From: Gymnorhina tibicen
Taxonomy: Eukaryota; Chordata; Aves; Passeriformes; Artamidae
Direction: 5' to 3'
DNA: 64,000 nucleotides
Assembly: GCA_013399875.1 (NCBI GenBank)
Contig: VXAZ01001038.1
Span: 41,276 to 105,275, forward strand
Part shown: positions 24,126 to 36,138 of the stretch, piece by piece
Position numbering within the stretch: the stretch's first letter is position 1
Layout of the letters: every line of letters starts with the position of its first letter
Notes under the pieces: model-generated
Seen by the model: the letters and a program-made list of their open reading frames with translations, nothing else
What the model was told of the DNA's origin: nothing
Databases searched by the model: none
Translations under genes and position numbers: made by a program

Positions 24126-27100
24126 TGTTTGGGTTTTTTCTTGTGTATTATGTGACCATCAGGGCCATCCCTCAAGGTACGTTTGATTTAGTGATCTCAC
24201 TTTAAAAAATAAATAACTGCAATGAAGTTGTCTGTTGTTGAAGTTGTCTCCCTGTTTCCAGGGAGAAATTCAGAGCATAAATTTAAGAAAGACAATAGAA
24301 AATCCATTGTTGTATGTAATATGACTCATGCAGGCTCGCTTTAATCACAGGGAAATTTTAAATATGGATTGTTTTAAATATTTGAGTTGGAAATTTTAAT
24401 CCAGACTGAGGAAATAATTACTGTGAACTAGGAATTAAATCACTGGGAAACGTTCTAAGGTCAGAGGCAGATTCCTACCACTTTGCATTATCCATTGGTG
24501 ATGGAATGTGTAAAACAAATCCCCTCAAATGCCCCTTTGCTGATGGTCGAAGGCTGCCTAACCTCTTTATGGGGGCAAAGAACGTTTGTATGGCCCTGGC
24601 ATTCTCTGACCCTGTCAGTAAGAGGCCAAAGTCCCCCATTGGAAAAGCTTGTATTATAAAAAATGGAACTAAGCGGGGTTTAAGCCACTTAAATAAACTC
24701 AGCCTTGGGGTTTGGCTGGATTTTTCGCTTGCATGAAGAGGTTCCTTTCTAGATGATCTAGAAGGGTTTAATGCATGATTGTAAGGTGGGTGGGGTGAAT
24801 TAACCTCGTGTGTACTGAGGACTTGGGGTGGCCGTGCCAGTTTTTACCTGTCAGCATAAGCTCTGTGAAAAGCAGTCTGAAATCAGGTGTTGCCTTGCTC
24901 AGGTGTGCTCAGTGGGAAGGTTAAGGACAGAAAATACTGATCCCAGTGGTAGAAACAGACCCTGAGAGACCCAGAGCTCTTGGACGAATGAAAAGATTCA
25001 GGATGGAGCCCTGACCTTCTGGATGAAAGAACATTAGAGGGCAGTGACAAATCAGCGTGGTGTGAGAATGAGCTGGCCTCGCTCCCACAGGGAAACACCA
25101 GTCTCCGTCCTGCACCTCGCTGGCTGAGCGTTTATCCCAGAAATGATGTTCTTGTGGGGAAAAAAAAAAAGAAGGGTAATGTACTGCTTGCTGTTTAGCA
25201 GCTAATTAACCATTTTTATGTGCAGCAGATGCCGTGTGGCGTCAGGCCCTGCCCACCTCTGAGCTGTTTGTCACTGTCACTCTGCCAGAGGATCCCTGTG
25301 GCCCCGCACAGGTGGGACTTTGCTGCGCCTCCCTGTAACCTGAGCCGGCCGTGTTTGTCTCGTGTTGCTGGATACCCACTGCAAGTCTCCATTTGGCTCT
25401 ATGAACTCTGTGCACAGCAATATAAGGGGTCATTTCTTGCTCTTAGGAGAGAGTTTTGCAAATCCCAGCCCGATAGTTCCCAGTTCCCTCCATCTGTTGA
25501 TGCACTGCCAGTATCCAAGTCTGTGCACTAAATCTTTGGGAGACGTAAAAAAGCCCTTCCTCCTCGTCCACATAGGCTGAAAACTGGATTCTGCTCTGTA
25601 AATCATTTATCTTGTGCTTTTTAAAGAGTGGCCTACCTTTCCCCTTGGGGCCACTGGTCTTGAATGTATTTATTTTTCTGGCAGAGAGCCACGAATGAAT
25701 CATAGCCCTGAGCAGCTTGCTCTGAACTCCTCGCGATTGTTAGGAGAATACTCGGGGCAGTTGTTACAGAGCTTTGCTATGTAAAACTTTTAAGAGAAGA
25801 GAGATTGATTTCAGCCTTGTTAGCTGCTTTTGAAGTTCCCCACCAGTATGTGGAAATGATTTCTTCTGGTCATACAGCTGTAATCCACTAAAAGAACCGG
25901 GGATTGTTGCACGGGAAGTTGGTACATGGGAATATGTTACTGACTCTTTGTCCTAATGAGGTGTGTTTGTTCTTCCACAAAAGAAAAGTCACTGTAGCCT
26001 TTCATTCCATTTGTAACTTTCCTGTTTGTACCTTCCTGCTCCATTTCCATGCTGCTTTATTGTGTCTCTTCTTGACTTAATTCTCAAGTCTTTCACTCTG
26101 TTCCTCAGACATCCCTCTTTTCTGGCTTGGCTGTTCCACCATGGATATTGTTTCATGCTCCCTCCCCCTTTTTCCTGTGTAACAGAGCTTTCATTAAAGG
26201 CAACCAGGCAGATGATTTATTTCTGATGTCTTAAAAGGCTTCTTTGTAATGAAGAGCCTGGACCCAATCAAACTCCTGAGGGTTTGTGTAGGTGAGTCAG
26301 CAGCATGGGCCTCGCTGCCTCTGACATCCGCAGTGCCAGTGGGGTGTGGAACAGCCTCATGCTCCAGAGGGAATGAACTGGATGACACAGGAAGAAGGGG
26401 AAATCAAAATTTGACCGGATACATAATCATTTGGCTGCTCCCAAACTCAGTGTGGGGAGGGCACAAAGCTGAACCACACAGGCTGCTGAGCTCCATCAGC
26501 ACGTGTGTGGCGTGCTTGCACGTTTCCCCTTTTTCCAAGTGTCGGAGTAGGGGGTTTCTCCAGGTGCCTGGCTGTGGGACCCTTCAAATTCCACCTATAT
26601 CTCTAAGTCCAGAGCCCGTATTTCTCACCTGTGCTTCCCTGAGGCTTCCCTTTACATTCTGTTGACCTCCACTGTCAGCAGGTTGGAGTAACAGCTGCAG
26701 CCGGAGCACAAAGAAGGTGCCCACAGGTAGCAGACAGCTGAGCAAGAGGGATCCCTTTCTGGTAGAAATACTTTACAGCATCCCAGAGCTTCCTGATGTT
26801 TGCAGCACACAGGATCTGTGCCAGAACTGGGAAAGTCAGGATGGATGTAGAGGCCAGCATTCCTGGGTGGCTGAGGGAGCTGAACCTTGTTCTTCACACT
26901 GAGGTGGTAACACGAGAGCCTGTTCTGACCTGGGAAACTTCAGAACAAACCCAGCCCTTGGTGAGTGTCCAGTGCAGGGGGATCCAAGCAGGGCTGTGAC
27001 TCATGCCTTTTCCCAGCAATTATTTTAAAAATAGAATTGAAGTTGAAATATGCTTTGAAGGTCAGAATATCAGGTCAGCGTGTGTCTGATAGTTTTTGTC

Positions 27101-28156
27101 ATGGGGTAAGGTGTTGAGAGAGGACAAAGTATTCTCCATTTTCCAAGTCACTCTGCTGGCCATATAGTCTGGGTAGAAAATGAATTTTCTTTGTATTCCC
27201 TACTGCAGGAAAAAGAGACATTACCTCCACACAGCTATTTTCTGGTGTATTTTTTGTTTGAGCCGACAGCTGCTCTGTCACTTTTGATACCGTGGTTTCA
27301 CAAAGTTTTGCAGTGAGCTTGTTTACCTGTTTTTCTAGATAAAAATCTCCCCCACAGTTGCTAACTGATCCTGGACTTAATGATTGCCTTAGGGAGAGGC
27401 ACTAATCACTTTTCTCCTGTGTGTTTTAACCTCTTACTCAGCCTGGTTCCATCAGAAATGTTTAGAAATGGGTTAAGTTTTAATACATGAACAGGAAGCT
27501 TCAGACTGTACGTTCTGGAATTATTCATGCAAACTCCAAATATTTTAGTTACATCTTTGGTCTAAGAACTTCCATGTCATTTTTGCCTTCATGATCCGGT
27601 ATTCTGCCAAATCCTTTCCAATAGTGGTAGGGACTATTTGGACGGTTATACACATTTTTTTTTTCTGAGGAATGGAAGGTCTTGCAGCTGCAAAGACAAC
27701 ACTCTGATCTGACTGAAAAATCTGTGCAAGTGCGGTGGGCATAGAGGGTTCTTCCTGGTTTTAAATTTGAATAAATTTGATTTTTAGGAATTTGCAGCCA
27801 CAAGGAGCTGTCTTTAAAAGCAAAACAAACCGAAACCTGATCATAAACACTCTGTGTTTTGGTTCCTTCACTTCCCTTTGTTGTACTGTGAGACCTTTGA
27901 AAGCCTTGAACCTGATGTTTAAGATACCTCCCCTACTCAATTAAATAAGCCAAATAAATAGTAAAACATCTCCTTATTGAATTAATTTGTATTACTTCTC
28001 TCCATGGGATCTATTTCGCTCCATGGTGGGCGGGGTAAATTTGAAAGGCTGTGTTCCCACACAGTGATTATTTGCTTCATCTCTGCCTCCTGCCAAAGTT
28101 TCCCCAAACCTCCTATTTTAAAATTCATAGTGAAGCATGAGAGGGGAGCATTCAGT

Positions 28157-28167
28157 GGGGGGGGGGG
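28157..28167. repeat. G11 homopolymer
   Basis: Eleven consecutive G residues followed by a T/G-rich stretch. It is a plain homopolymer and likely to vary in length. Confidence 0.9.
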
Positions 28168-28442
28168 TTTGGTTTTGTTTGTGGTTTTGGTTTTTCATTT
28201 AACATTGCCATCCTCAAGTTGTCTTGCTCTCAGCAGTGGTGAGATGTCTGGCTCACTCCCTGCGCAAGAGTGAGAGCCAAGAGGTTTGTGCCTTCCTAGG
28301 ATGCTTCAAGAAGTGCTGCAGGAGAGGGGGTGGGCTGACACAGAGCAGTGTCTGCCTCACGATGCTGTCACACAGCTTCATCTTTACAGCCTGGGGCAAA
28401 GCTTTTTAAAACCAAATTATTTGCATAAGAAATTCTAGACAA

Positions 28443-28494
28443 TCCCTTTTTTTTTTTTTTTTTTCCTCTCTCTCTCTCTTTTTTTTTTCCCCTC
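28443..28494. repeat. Pure pyrimidine tract with a CT core
   Basis: Fifty-two bases contain only C and T: a long T run, a (CT)n core, a second T run and a C-rich end. Such tracts can form triplex DNA and often vary in length. It is not next to an identified exon, so it is not assigned to a splice acceptor. Confidence 0.9.
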
Positions 28495-28880
28495 GTTGCC
28501 TCCCAAGTCTGGTGTTGGGTGGTGGATGGTGGGATTGTGCTCAGTTCTGCACCCCCCTGCTCACTCTGTCCCTGCAGCCCTGCATCAGACCCTGCCGAGG
28601 AGGAGACTGGGTCAGCAGCACTCTCAGGTGAGCTCCCTGCAGACAGCAGCAGGTGAGGAAATGCATCACTGCACTTTCAGCTCTGGCAGCATTTTAAAGT
28701 GCATTATGTTGAAGGGTTGTACTCGCACTGCTGCTTTTAAAGTAAAGATCTGGTGTATTTTGCTTTATGTTTTTGGTGTTTAAAGAATGCCTCCTCTGTT
28801 GTTTGCCCAGCTTATCTGTGACTAATTTTAGCAGGATTCCCTTTCCAGTATAGAGTTGAAAATTGGTGTTATTTGTATTA

Positions 28881-29165
28881 GAGAATCATAGGATAATTTA
28901 GGTTGGAAAAGCCCTCGCAGACCACCGAGTCCAGGCTGTGCCTGATGCCCACCTCATCCCCAGCCCCGAGCACTGAGTGCCACGTCCAGGAATTCCTTGG
29001 ACACCTCCTGGGATGGGCACTCCCAACCTCCCTGGGCAGTTCCAAGGCCTGAGCACCCTTTCCATGGAGAGATTCCTGCTGCTGTCCAACCTGAGCCTCC
29101 TCTGGCAGAGCCTGAGGGCGTTTCTCCCATCCTGTCCCTGTTCCCTGGGAGCAGAGCCTGACCTG
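28881..29165 (-). mobile_element. CR1 LINE 3'-end fragment, antisense
   Basis: The stretch begins GAGAATCATAGGATAATTTA, followed by GGTTGGAAAAGCCCTC and later CCGAGTCCAGGC. This is the well-known reverse complement of the 3' end of avian CR1 elements, including the terminal short repeat related to ATTCTATG. The rest (TTCCATGGAGAGATTCCTGC, CTGTCCAACCTGAGCCTCC) fits the CR1 3' region. It is a 5'-truncated copy of about 285 bp, diverged and without coding capacity. The right boundary is approximate. CR1 normally makes no target-site duplication. Confidence 0.88.
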
Positions 29166-32100
29166 GTGACTGAAGAACCTTTTCTTACAGCCTGCAGATG
29201 GAGATAAATGATGTAGCTTACCATGAATTGTGGAAGCTCTGAAAATAATTTTGCATCTCATCTTGAGCTGCAACCTGAGTGTGATTTTAATGATCCCACT
29301 TGGACTAAAGTTCATCTGGTCCTGCGTGAGAGATAGGAGAAAAATCAAACGGAGTTAAATCTACTATATGGATGTTTACTGCCTAAGAAAAAAGTGCTCA
29401 ATAAAGAGGTTACTCTGAATATTCACCTTCAGCCGTGGATCACTGCCTATACTGACCTTCCCTTTACACTAAATTTGCCATTTGGAGTTTTGCTGTGAAC
29501 CATTTGTGGTCTTTTTATCATTGTTTAACAAAACTTTAACAAATTAAAACCAGTGGCTTGTGGCCAGGGGTTGATTTTAATTTGTTAATCTGACGCTCCT
29601 TTCGCATTTAGTTTTTTTTTCAGCTATCTTGTCTGTCTTCATCTTATGGGAACCTCCATGGGGTGAAATCTTTTCTAGAACAAAGCAAGCAAAAAGTACC
29701 TGTGGTTAAATGTTCTGAAGGAGCAGAGTCAGTGGTGTTCATGGTTCTGTTTGAGTCTGAAAGTATCTCATTGTTTGCTTGAAGATTGTGCTGCTGTTCT
29801 GACCCTGCTCCAACTGAAATTACGCTGTCTCTTTTCATCTTCCTCGGGATGATGGGGCAGACAATTATGAAGAGGGCAAGCTTTGTCTTGAAGCAGGTAA
29901 TAAATAACCATCAACTCACAGTTTGGATCAACTCGTCTGGCTGGAATTACTGCAGTTTAACACATCGGGGTGTAATGAAATAATAAACTATCTTCAAGGA
30001 AATTTAAATCCTATGTGTTTTGAATTTTGGGTGTGTTTTTGTACAAGGCAGCTTTGAGCTGCAGAGCAGATGAAGGCGGATTTTTGCGAGGAAGAGTTTT
30101 AGGTGCAGAGTTTAGGAGTGTTAACACTGCTGAAAAGGTGTTCGCTTCTGAGGCCACGTAATTCGCGTGTGATAAAACATGCCTTGAGATTGATTTTAAA
30201 AGCTGCTGTCATTTGGTGTAAAATTAAGCTGTTTCATCAAAAGAAGGTGTGGATGGATGGAAGCATGCGTTGTGATTGGCCTGGCAGAGATGGCAAAGCA
30301 CTGCCATGCCTTATTCAACCTGTGACGAATAATGGGGTTTGTGGTAGCTTTGAGAAAGGTGTTTGCTTTTGGCACCAACTTCATCATCTTTGTGCAGAGT
30401 TTGCTGCAGACTGCACTTCGCTGCAGACTCCAGGGAACTCCAGGCATTCCTGGCTGCTGGAAAAGAAGCATCTGTAATGTGAGAAACAAAATGGGATGGC
30501 AATAAGAAACTCTTATTATAGTGGAAATGCTTTTTTTTTCTTGGCTGGTCATGGAACAGAGGCCAGGCTTTGTTTCAATAATAATTACAGGATTAATGGT
30601 TGAGTAGGGTCTGTAGGACTAGGCCATGGGATCTCCCTGCAGACTGCAACTGCATCTGCAGGAATATGGGGTTTTCCCCCTCTGGTTTAAGGGCCTTTCA
30701 TGCCTCTAAACTGAAAAAAACCCCAAAAAAGTCTTAAAATGTTGTCCTGAGGCAGCTGAGATCCACGGCCAGCCACAATCCCAGCTCCCTCACGCAGGGG
30801 TAAAACCTTCTGTTGCATTGGCCACCCTGTGTGGAGAATGTGATTAATTTTTGGTGATTAATATCCATTTGGGACTGGAGTAGCAGCTGCAGTCTGTCCC
30901 AGGATTTGCATCATGCCTTGGGTGCCTCACCTGGGTACTGAAGCACTGCTTTTGTTTTAGTTCAGCTACAAACCCTCAGCTGTCTTGGTCAGCTTTTGGG
31001 TTTCAGCAGAATAAATTGTTGCTGTTATCTGAGTCAGCACAGAGCCTTTGATGCCACTGGGTTAGAAAGTTTGTGCTAAATGAAAACCAAATCTTAACAC
31101 CCGAGCAAAACAAAATGCAGCTCATCACCCAAGACTGGTTTTGCCTTCCTAATCTGTGAACTTGCCTGGTGAGCAGCACGTGTTGAGTTCAGCAGCTCCA
31201 CCAAGGTTTCCTTGTGCTGCGTCAAGACTGGTTTTCCAAGATTTCCAGCGTTTGGCAACTTGCACTTCATTTTTTGGGTTTTTCCAGATGTTGACACCTC
31301 GCTGCAGTGGGAAGTCTGTCGGTAGGGGAATGCACGGGGTCACTGCTCCCAGCCAGCTGATGTTCCTCAGGCTCCTTAGATGTTTAATAAATATCCTGTT
31401 CTAAAACTTCTGCTGGGAGCTGCAACAACAGCTCCAAAGGATCAAAAGCTGTTTTGACCTCTCCTTTCTCAAGCTCCTCCTCATCCCAGGAGCTCTGTCT
31501 GGTTAAACAAAGAAACCCTTCCCACCTCTTCCCTCCAGCAGTTATAAACAGGAGTGGCAGACTTTTTTTCTCAGAGATACATATTAAAAAGTCTTGTAAT
31601 TAGTCTGCAGCAATTAATCCTTGTGATACGTACCAATGTCTAGTTCAGCTCTTTTCTCAGTGCCTGTGGTTTTGTTTTCCATATTTGATGGTATTTTTCT
31701 TGTCCAGTATCTTGTTTTCTCAAAATAGTTTTACATTACTATTTTGACTATTTTCTTCTCCAATATTAGATCACCAAACTCCTCTTCTTGCTTGCTGCTA
31801 ATGAAAATAATCTCCAGTAGTCTATTAATACAATATCAATTTTTTAAAAAATACAAATGTTACCTTATTGTTACTGGTGTCATAGATGAAGGTTTTGCAA
31901 CAAGTATGAAATTAATGTTCATGGTTGTTCTGACACTGCATGAATTTCATTTTTTTAATCAACTGAAATGTTCCTGTTAGATATACTGAGTGTGTGGAGG
32001 CTAAATCTGGATTTAATTTAGGTTTGGAATGTGCTTTTGGCTAGCTTTTGGTGGCCCGGAGATCTCATGACCTGTCCTTGCAAGGATATGAAAATTCTTC

Positions 32101-33781
32101 AGTGTCAGCTATTCTTGCATGATTTTGATGGACTTTTAAATGGGAACTGGACAGCACAGAGCCTTCATGGGCTCTGGATCTTTCAAGGAATCCAAGTGCA
32201 GGGTGTGTGGGTTCATCCCCGGCCGTTCCCTGCCCTGCACCTCCCACACCGCCTGGCTGGGCTGCTGCTCCGGCTGCACCTCTGGCTCCGTGTGGGAGCC
32301 GTGCTCCCTCCACCACTTCGTGCAGAAATCCCAGTTTCAGCATCTAAAATAAACCCTGCTGTGCCTTGGTGCTTCTTTTCCTTGAGCAAACACGGACAGT
32401 TGTGGTGCTTTCCCTATACTCGTGCATTTATTGTCTCAGTGTGTGTCTGTCACACCGAGGGAGGAAGGGCTGGACAGGAGAAATGCCATGAGCAGAATCC
32501 CACGGAGACACTCTCTGTTTCTGCTGCCCTGTGCTTCTTTTTGGGTTCCCCCCACAAATCTGCAACCCTAAGGCTCTTGGTGGGGCTCAGGTTGATTTAT
32601 TGTCCCTTTCTTTCCCTTTGCAACGCACTTCAAGAGCCGCCCGAGGCAACCTCAGATCCTTGTGAGGATAAAATGCACCATTCTGGGACCTGTGTGGTGA
32701 CCACTGATGTTCAGTGTGGACACCAGAAAATCAGTGCAGCACTTTCCCATATCCTCTCCCGCTCTGGAATGAATTTCTGCAAGCCCGTTGCTGGGAGCAG
32801 CATTCCCAGGTTCTTCAGAGTGCCTTGGAGAAACCTTGGCTCGCCTTGCCCTTCCAGATGCGCAAGCTGCCCGACGGCTCGGTGTGACACCATCGCTAAA
32901 AACAGGCGGTGCGCTGCAGCAAGCCTGGCTCCTAAATCGCCGGAGCCTCGGGAGCGGCACACCTGGAACGCACGGCTGCCACGGGAATGCCCGGGGCTGG
33001 CTGGCGCTCGGGAGCGCCGGGATGGCTCGGGCAGGTGCGGTCCCTTCCCGGCAGCGCGGCGGGCGGGGACGGGGACGGGGTGGCCCCGAGCGTTCCGGGT
33101 CTGCGCGGCGCGGCCGGGGCGCTCCTGCCCCCGCGGAGGGGAGCGGTCCGGTGACCGCGGCGAGGGCTCAGCTTTCCTCCCGCTCAAGCCCGGCTGCTGG
33201 CAGCTCCTCCGCCGGCCGGGTGAGTCATGTCGGGAGAAGGGAATTCGGAGAAACCCCGCCGCAGCGCGAGCAGTAAACAGGAAACAAAGTGCCGGATCTG
33301 CCCGCACCGATTGCCGTCACACCGTGCGGGGTGCGTGGATGTGACCCCCATCCTCCAGCCCAGCGGAGCCGCTTACATCAGGCTCCGAAACACTTGCTCC
33401 TCGTCACTCGTGCGTGTTTCGGTGCGGCTGGGGCTGCTGAGCCGCTTTGTCAGATGCCGTGACAGCGTGCTTTTATTCGAAACGCACGTTTCTGCTTTTG
33501 AAAAGTGCTTTGTTCTTGAGAGAGACTTTTTTGGTTGATTTCCTGTAGGTATAGTTTAGTTTGTGTTGTTTGCCTGCAGTTTTTCCTGCGGGGGGAGGAA
33601 AAGGTTTAGGGCTAGAGGAGGGTGGGAGAGAAGGAGCGCTGTCCTCGCCCGTGCTCCCCTGTCCCCCCGTGTAGTTCCCGGCCCTCCCGGGGCTCGAACC
33701 CGCGTCCCTCCTCCCCCCGGGTCCCTCCAGCCCCTCCCCGGGGGCGGGGCCGGTCCCGCGCTCTCCCTACCTGCGAGGATG

Positions 33782-33846
33782 TGACGTCGGCGCCTCATTA
33801 CCCTAATTGCGCTGACGTCACGGCGCGCGCGGCCAATGGGGGCGGG
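33782..33846 (+). promoter_or_regulatory. VGLL4: CRE pair, CCAAT box and GC box cluster
   Basis: TGACGTCG (33782-33789) and the palindromic full CRE TGACGTCA (33813-33820) are 31 bp apart, about three helical turns. CCAAT follows at 33833-33837 and GGGGGCGGG at 33838-33846. This order is typical of CREB/ATF-, NF-Y- and SP1-bound TATA-less promoters, with transcription starting some tens of bases downstream. No TATA box is visible. Confidence 0.7.
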
Positions 33847-33872
33847 CGGCGCTCCCCACCTGCTCGCCGCCG

Positions 33873-33895
33873 AATTCCATCATTCCTGGGATTCC
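33873..33895 (+). promoter_or_regulatory. VGLL4: Triple ATTCC (TEAD/M-CAT-like) cluster
   Basis: AATTCC (33873-33878), CATTCC (33881-33886) and GATTCC (33890-33895) lie in direct repeat with gaps of 2 and 3 bp. CATTCC is the core M-CAT element bound by TEAD factors, and direct repeats with 3-bp spacing are known as cooperative TEAD double sites. Only the middle copy is a perfect core. Function is inferred. Confidence 0.45.
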
Positions 33896-34071
33896 TCGGC
33901 GGGCCCGCGCAGCCAGCGGGGCCGGGCGAGCCGCGCCTGCTCCGCGCCGCCGCCGGNGCGGGGCTTTCCCCGCGGGAGCCGCGCCGGGCCGGGCGCTGGC
34001 GGCGGCCGGGGAACCCCCGCGGGGCGGCCGCGGAGCTCCCGAGCTCTCCCGGCGGACTCCGGGCTCCGGGC

Positions 34072-34119
34072 GGGGAGGGACCCGCTCCGCCGTGCCCCGG
34101 GGAGGGACCCGCTCCGCCG
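34072..34119. repeat. 21-bp direct duplication in the CpG island
   Basis: GGGGAGGGACCCGCTCCGCC(G) occurs at 34072-34092 and again at 34099-34119, a 27-bp period. It lies in the probable VGLL4 first-exon region and adds a possible repeated factor-binding site. It may be unstable in GC-rich assembly. Confidence 0.85.
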
Positions 34120-36090
34120 GCTGCAGCCGCGGGGTCACTGCCAGCGGGAGCCGGAGGAATTGCCCCGGCGGGAGCGCCTGTGCCGGGGTATCCCCAGCAC
34201 CGGGACGCTGCTGCCGTCTGCAGCTCGCAGCTGGGCTCCCGCCGAGCGTGTTCTTCCTGCAGGGAAAATCCCCGGCGCCGTATCGGTAGCAGAGGTGAAA
34301 CCTTCTAGAACGCGTCCCAAGGGCGCTGTGAAGGCTTTTGGCGCTGCACCTTCTGTATTCCATCGGCAGAGGTTTTTTATTTAGCCTTTAGCAGCGCGGG
34401 GTTGGGCTGGCTGTGTGTTCCCCAGATGCCATCAGCAGTAATTAATTCCCTGAGTTAAGCTGTCCGCGCTGCTACCAGCACACCCCTTTTCTGAGAGTGG
34501 ATGAATGGGGATTTAACACCCATTTCCACTGGCACTGGAGAATCCATAAAGCCAGCTCCCTTCCCTTCTGCTGGGTTGGTGCTTCAGGATTATCAGGAAC
34601 AAGAAATAATGGCCATTTTTTAAATTAAACCAAAGAGGACTTGGCTGATGAAGAGTTCCAGGATTTCTCCTGCAGGGTAATTCCTCTGATTAGATTTTCT
34701 CTGACTTCAGAACAGAGAGTTGTTTAAAGAGCATTCCTCGCAGAGAAACAAACTGCAAGTTGGGAAACCTGAGTGAAACTCTTTGCAGGCAGTGCTACTG
34801 AGAACCCTTGGATCCAAAACTCTGTAAAAGTGGGCAGCAATAATAAACTCTCCTGCCTTAATAATAAACTTTTTAAGGGTTCTTCTCCAGACTTTAAGGT
34901 CTTTATTTGTATTTTCCTACCTGTGAACTTGAGAGGAGATTTCTAATGCAGAATGTGTTTTACTTAAATTCTCTGCACCTCTTCTTATTGGTACACAGTT
35001 ATAATTTTGACATTCGGGATCAGGCTGTGAGGCTTTTTGGGATCTGTTACAAGAACTACTTTGATTCACAAGTAAGATACAGATCTGACCCGTTAAGGCT
35101 CTTGGTAGAATTTGGGCCTGCCTGTTGTACATTTGCATTTTCTTATTTAAATGACTGTGCTGGAGCAGTTGCTGCTGAATCCCCAGCACCCCCAGCACGC
35201 TGTGGGGAGCAGGGACGGGCTGGTTTGGTGCGGGATGTTCCTTCTCTGCTCGGGAACCCCTCTGTGGGATGGGGCTCGGCTTTTACACCCACCCCAGCGC
35301 GGGAACTGGGCCAGAGCTGAAGCGATGAGCACCCAGGAGTGCTGCTGAGAGGGGCAGGTCCGACAGCCTGGTATAAAACAAGCCTGGTAGCTAAAGTAGG
35401 ATGGAAAATGTTTGTGCAGACCTTTGGGGCATGTTAATTAAGCGCATTCTCATCATAAACCATCAGTTTCTTTTTTACGTGTGAGTAGCTTTGCTAACCT
35501 TCTCAGCATCTGCACGCTGCAGTGGTGAACTGGTTGGTTTCCAGAGACACCTCCGAGTTTTCTGGTGGAAAAGGGAGCTTTGGGTTCAGTTCTCTTTGCT
35601 GTGGTTAAACGTTTCATAATGTGTTTGCAGCAGATTGTGTAACATCTGGGATGCTCTGGGTGATCCTGTAGGTACAAGACAAGGTCAGCTCGGACTTTCC
35701 CACCTTAAATTTCTCAGCTTTGTTAGCTTTCAGTTCAAATAGCATTACTAATAGCTTTCTTCTTAAAATGTTGCCGTGTTAAGGGGGATTTATGTAACAA
35801 GACAACAAAAAGCACAAGGTAAAATACCAAAGCTCTGCTTTAAGCTTATAATTTTCTGTGTGATGAGTTAAATCGTTGTTTCTGTTTGAAGGTTTGCCTG
35901 TTCAAACACATTTTCCACATGCATAACAAGCATGGTTTAAAAAACCCCCAAAGTAGGGGATAAATACATTAAAAAAAAAAAAGAAAAAGTGGTATTTAGC
36001 CAAATAGCCTGAACTTACTCTCAAGGCTGTGAGTTGTCAATGCAGGGGATGATCAGGGTTGCTTGGTAATCGTAATCTGAAGTGAGGACT

Positions 36091-36138
36091 TTCACATTTT
36101 AACGTTTTCACATTTTAACGTTTTCGCATTTTAACGTT
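36091..36138. repeat. 16-bp tandem repeat, three copies
   Basis: The unit TTCACATTTTAACGTT occurs three times in tandem (starts 36091, 36107, 36123). The third has CGC in place of CAC. It is a short local tandem array in the inferred VGLL4 intron 1. Confidence 0.9.

Larger units (their letters stand above)
24126..32900. other. Intergenic region between TAMM41 and VGLL4
   Basis: No supported exons. Contents are a CR1 fragment at 28881-29165, a G11 run at 28157-28167, a 52-nt pyrimidine tract at 28443-28494, and otherwise unique sequence. The long + strand open frame at 32031-33344 runs into the CpG island and is not protein-like. An untranslated upstream exon of VGLL4 in this span cannot be excluded. 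Confidence 0.6.
32950..34330 (+). promoter_or_regulatory. VGLL4: Large CpG island, likely upstream promoter of VGLL4
   Basis: About 1.4 kb of very GC- and CpG-rich DNA in two lobes (32950-33250 and 33600-34330), about 7 kb before the first VGLL4 coding exon and on the correct side. The second lobe has CRE-type sites at 33782-33789 and 33813-33820, a CCAAT box at 33833-33837, a GC box at 33838-33846 and ATTCC motifs at 33873-33895. Transcription probably starts at or after 33900. Candidate donors for a non-coding first exon are GGCCGG|GTGAGT (33220, strong) and CAGAG|GTGAAA (34295, weaker). The link to VGLL4 is inferred from position and from the human gene having distant untranslated first exons. 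One N lies at 33957. Confidence 0.7.

Noticed and set aside
24508..24745. Possible solo LTR in the intergenic region
   Set aside because: A TATA-like word (ATTATAAAAAAT near 24654) and AATAAA (24692-24697) are spaced as in an LTR, but I found no clear TG...CA ends, no target-site duplication and no match to a remembered avian LTR.
32140..32345. Cysteine-rich frame that looked like a zinc-binding exon
   Set aside because: The cysteine spacing fits no finger class I know, and there are no matching splice sites. The stretch is simply GC-rich.
32031..33344. 437-residue open frame on the + strand
   Set aside because: It runs from AT-rich intergenic DNA into a CpG island. The translation has no recognisable domain and becomes arginine/proline/glycine-rich exactly where GC content rises, as expected when stop codons are depleted.
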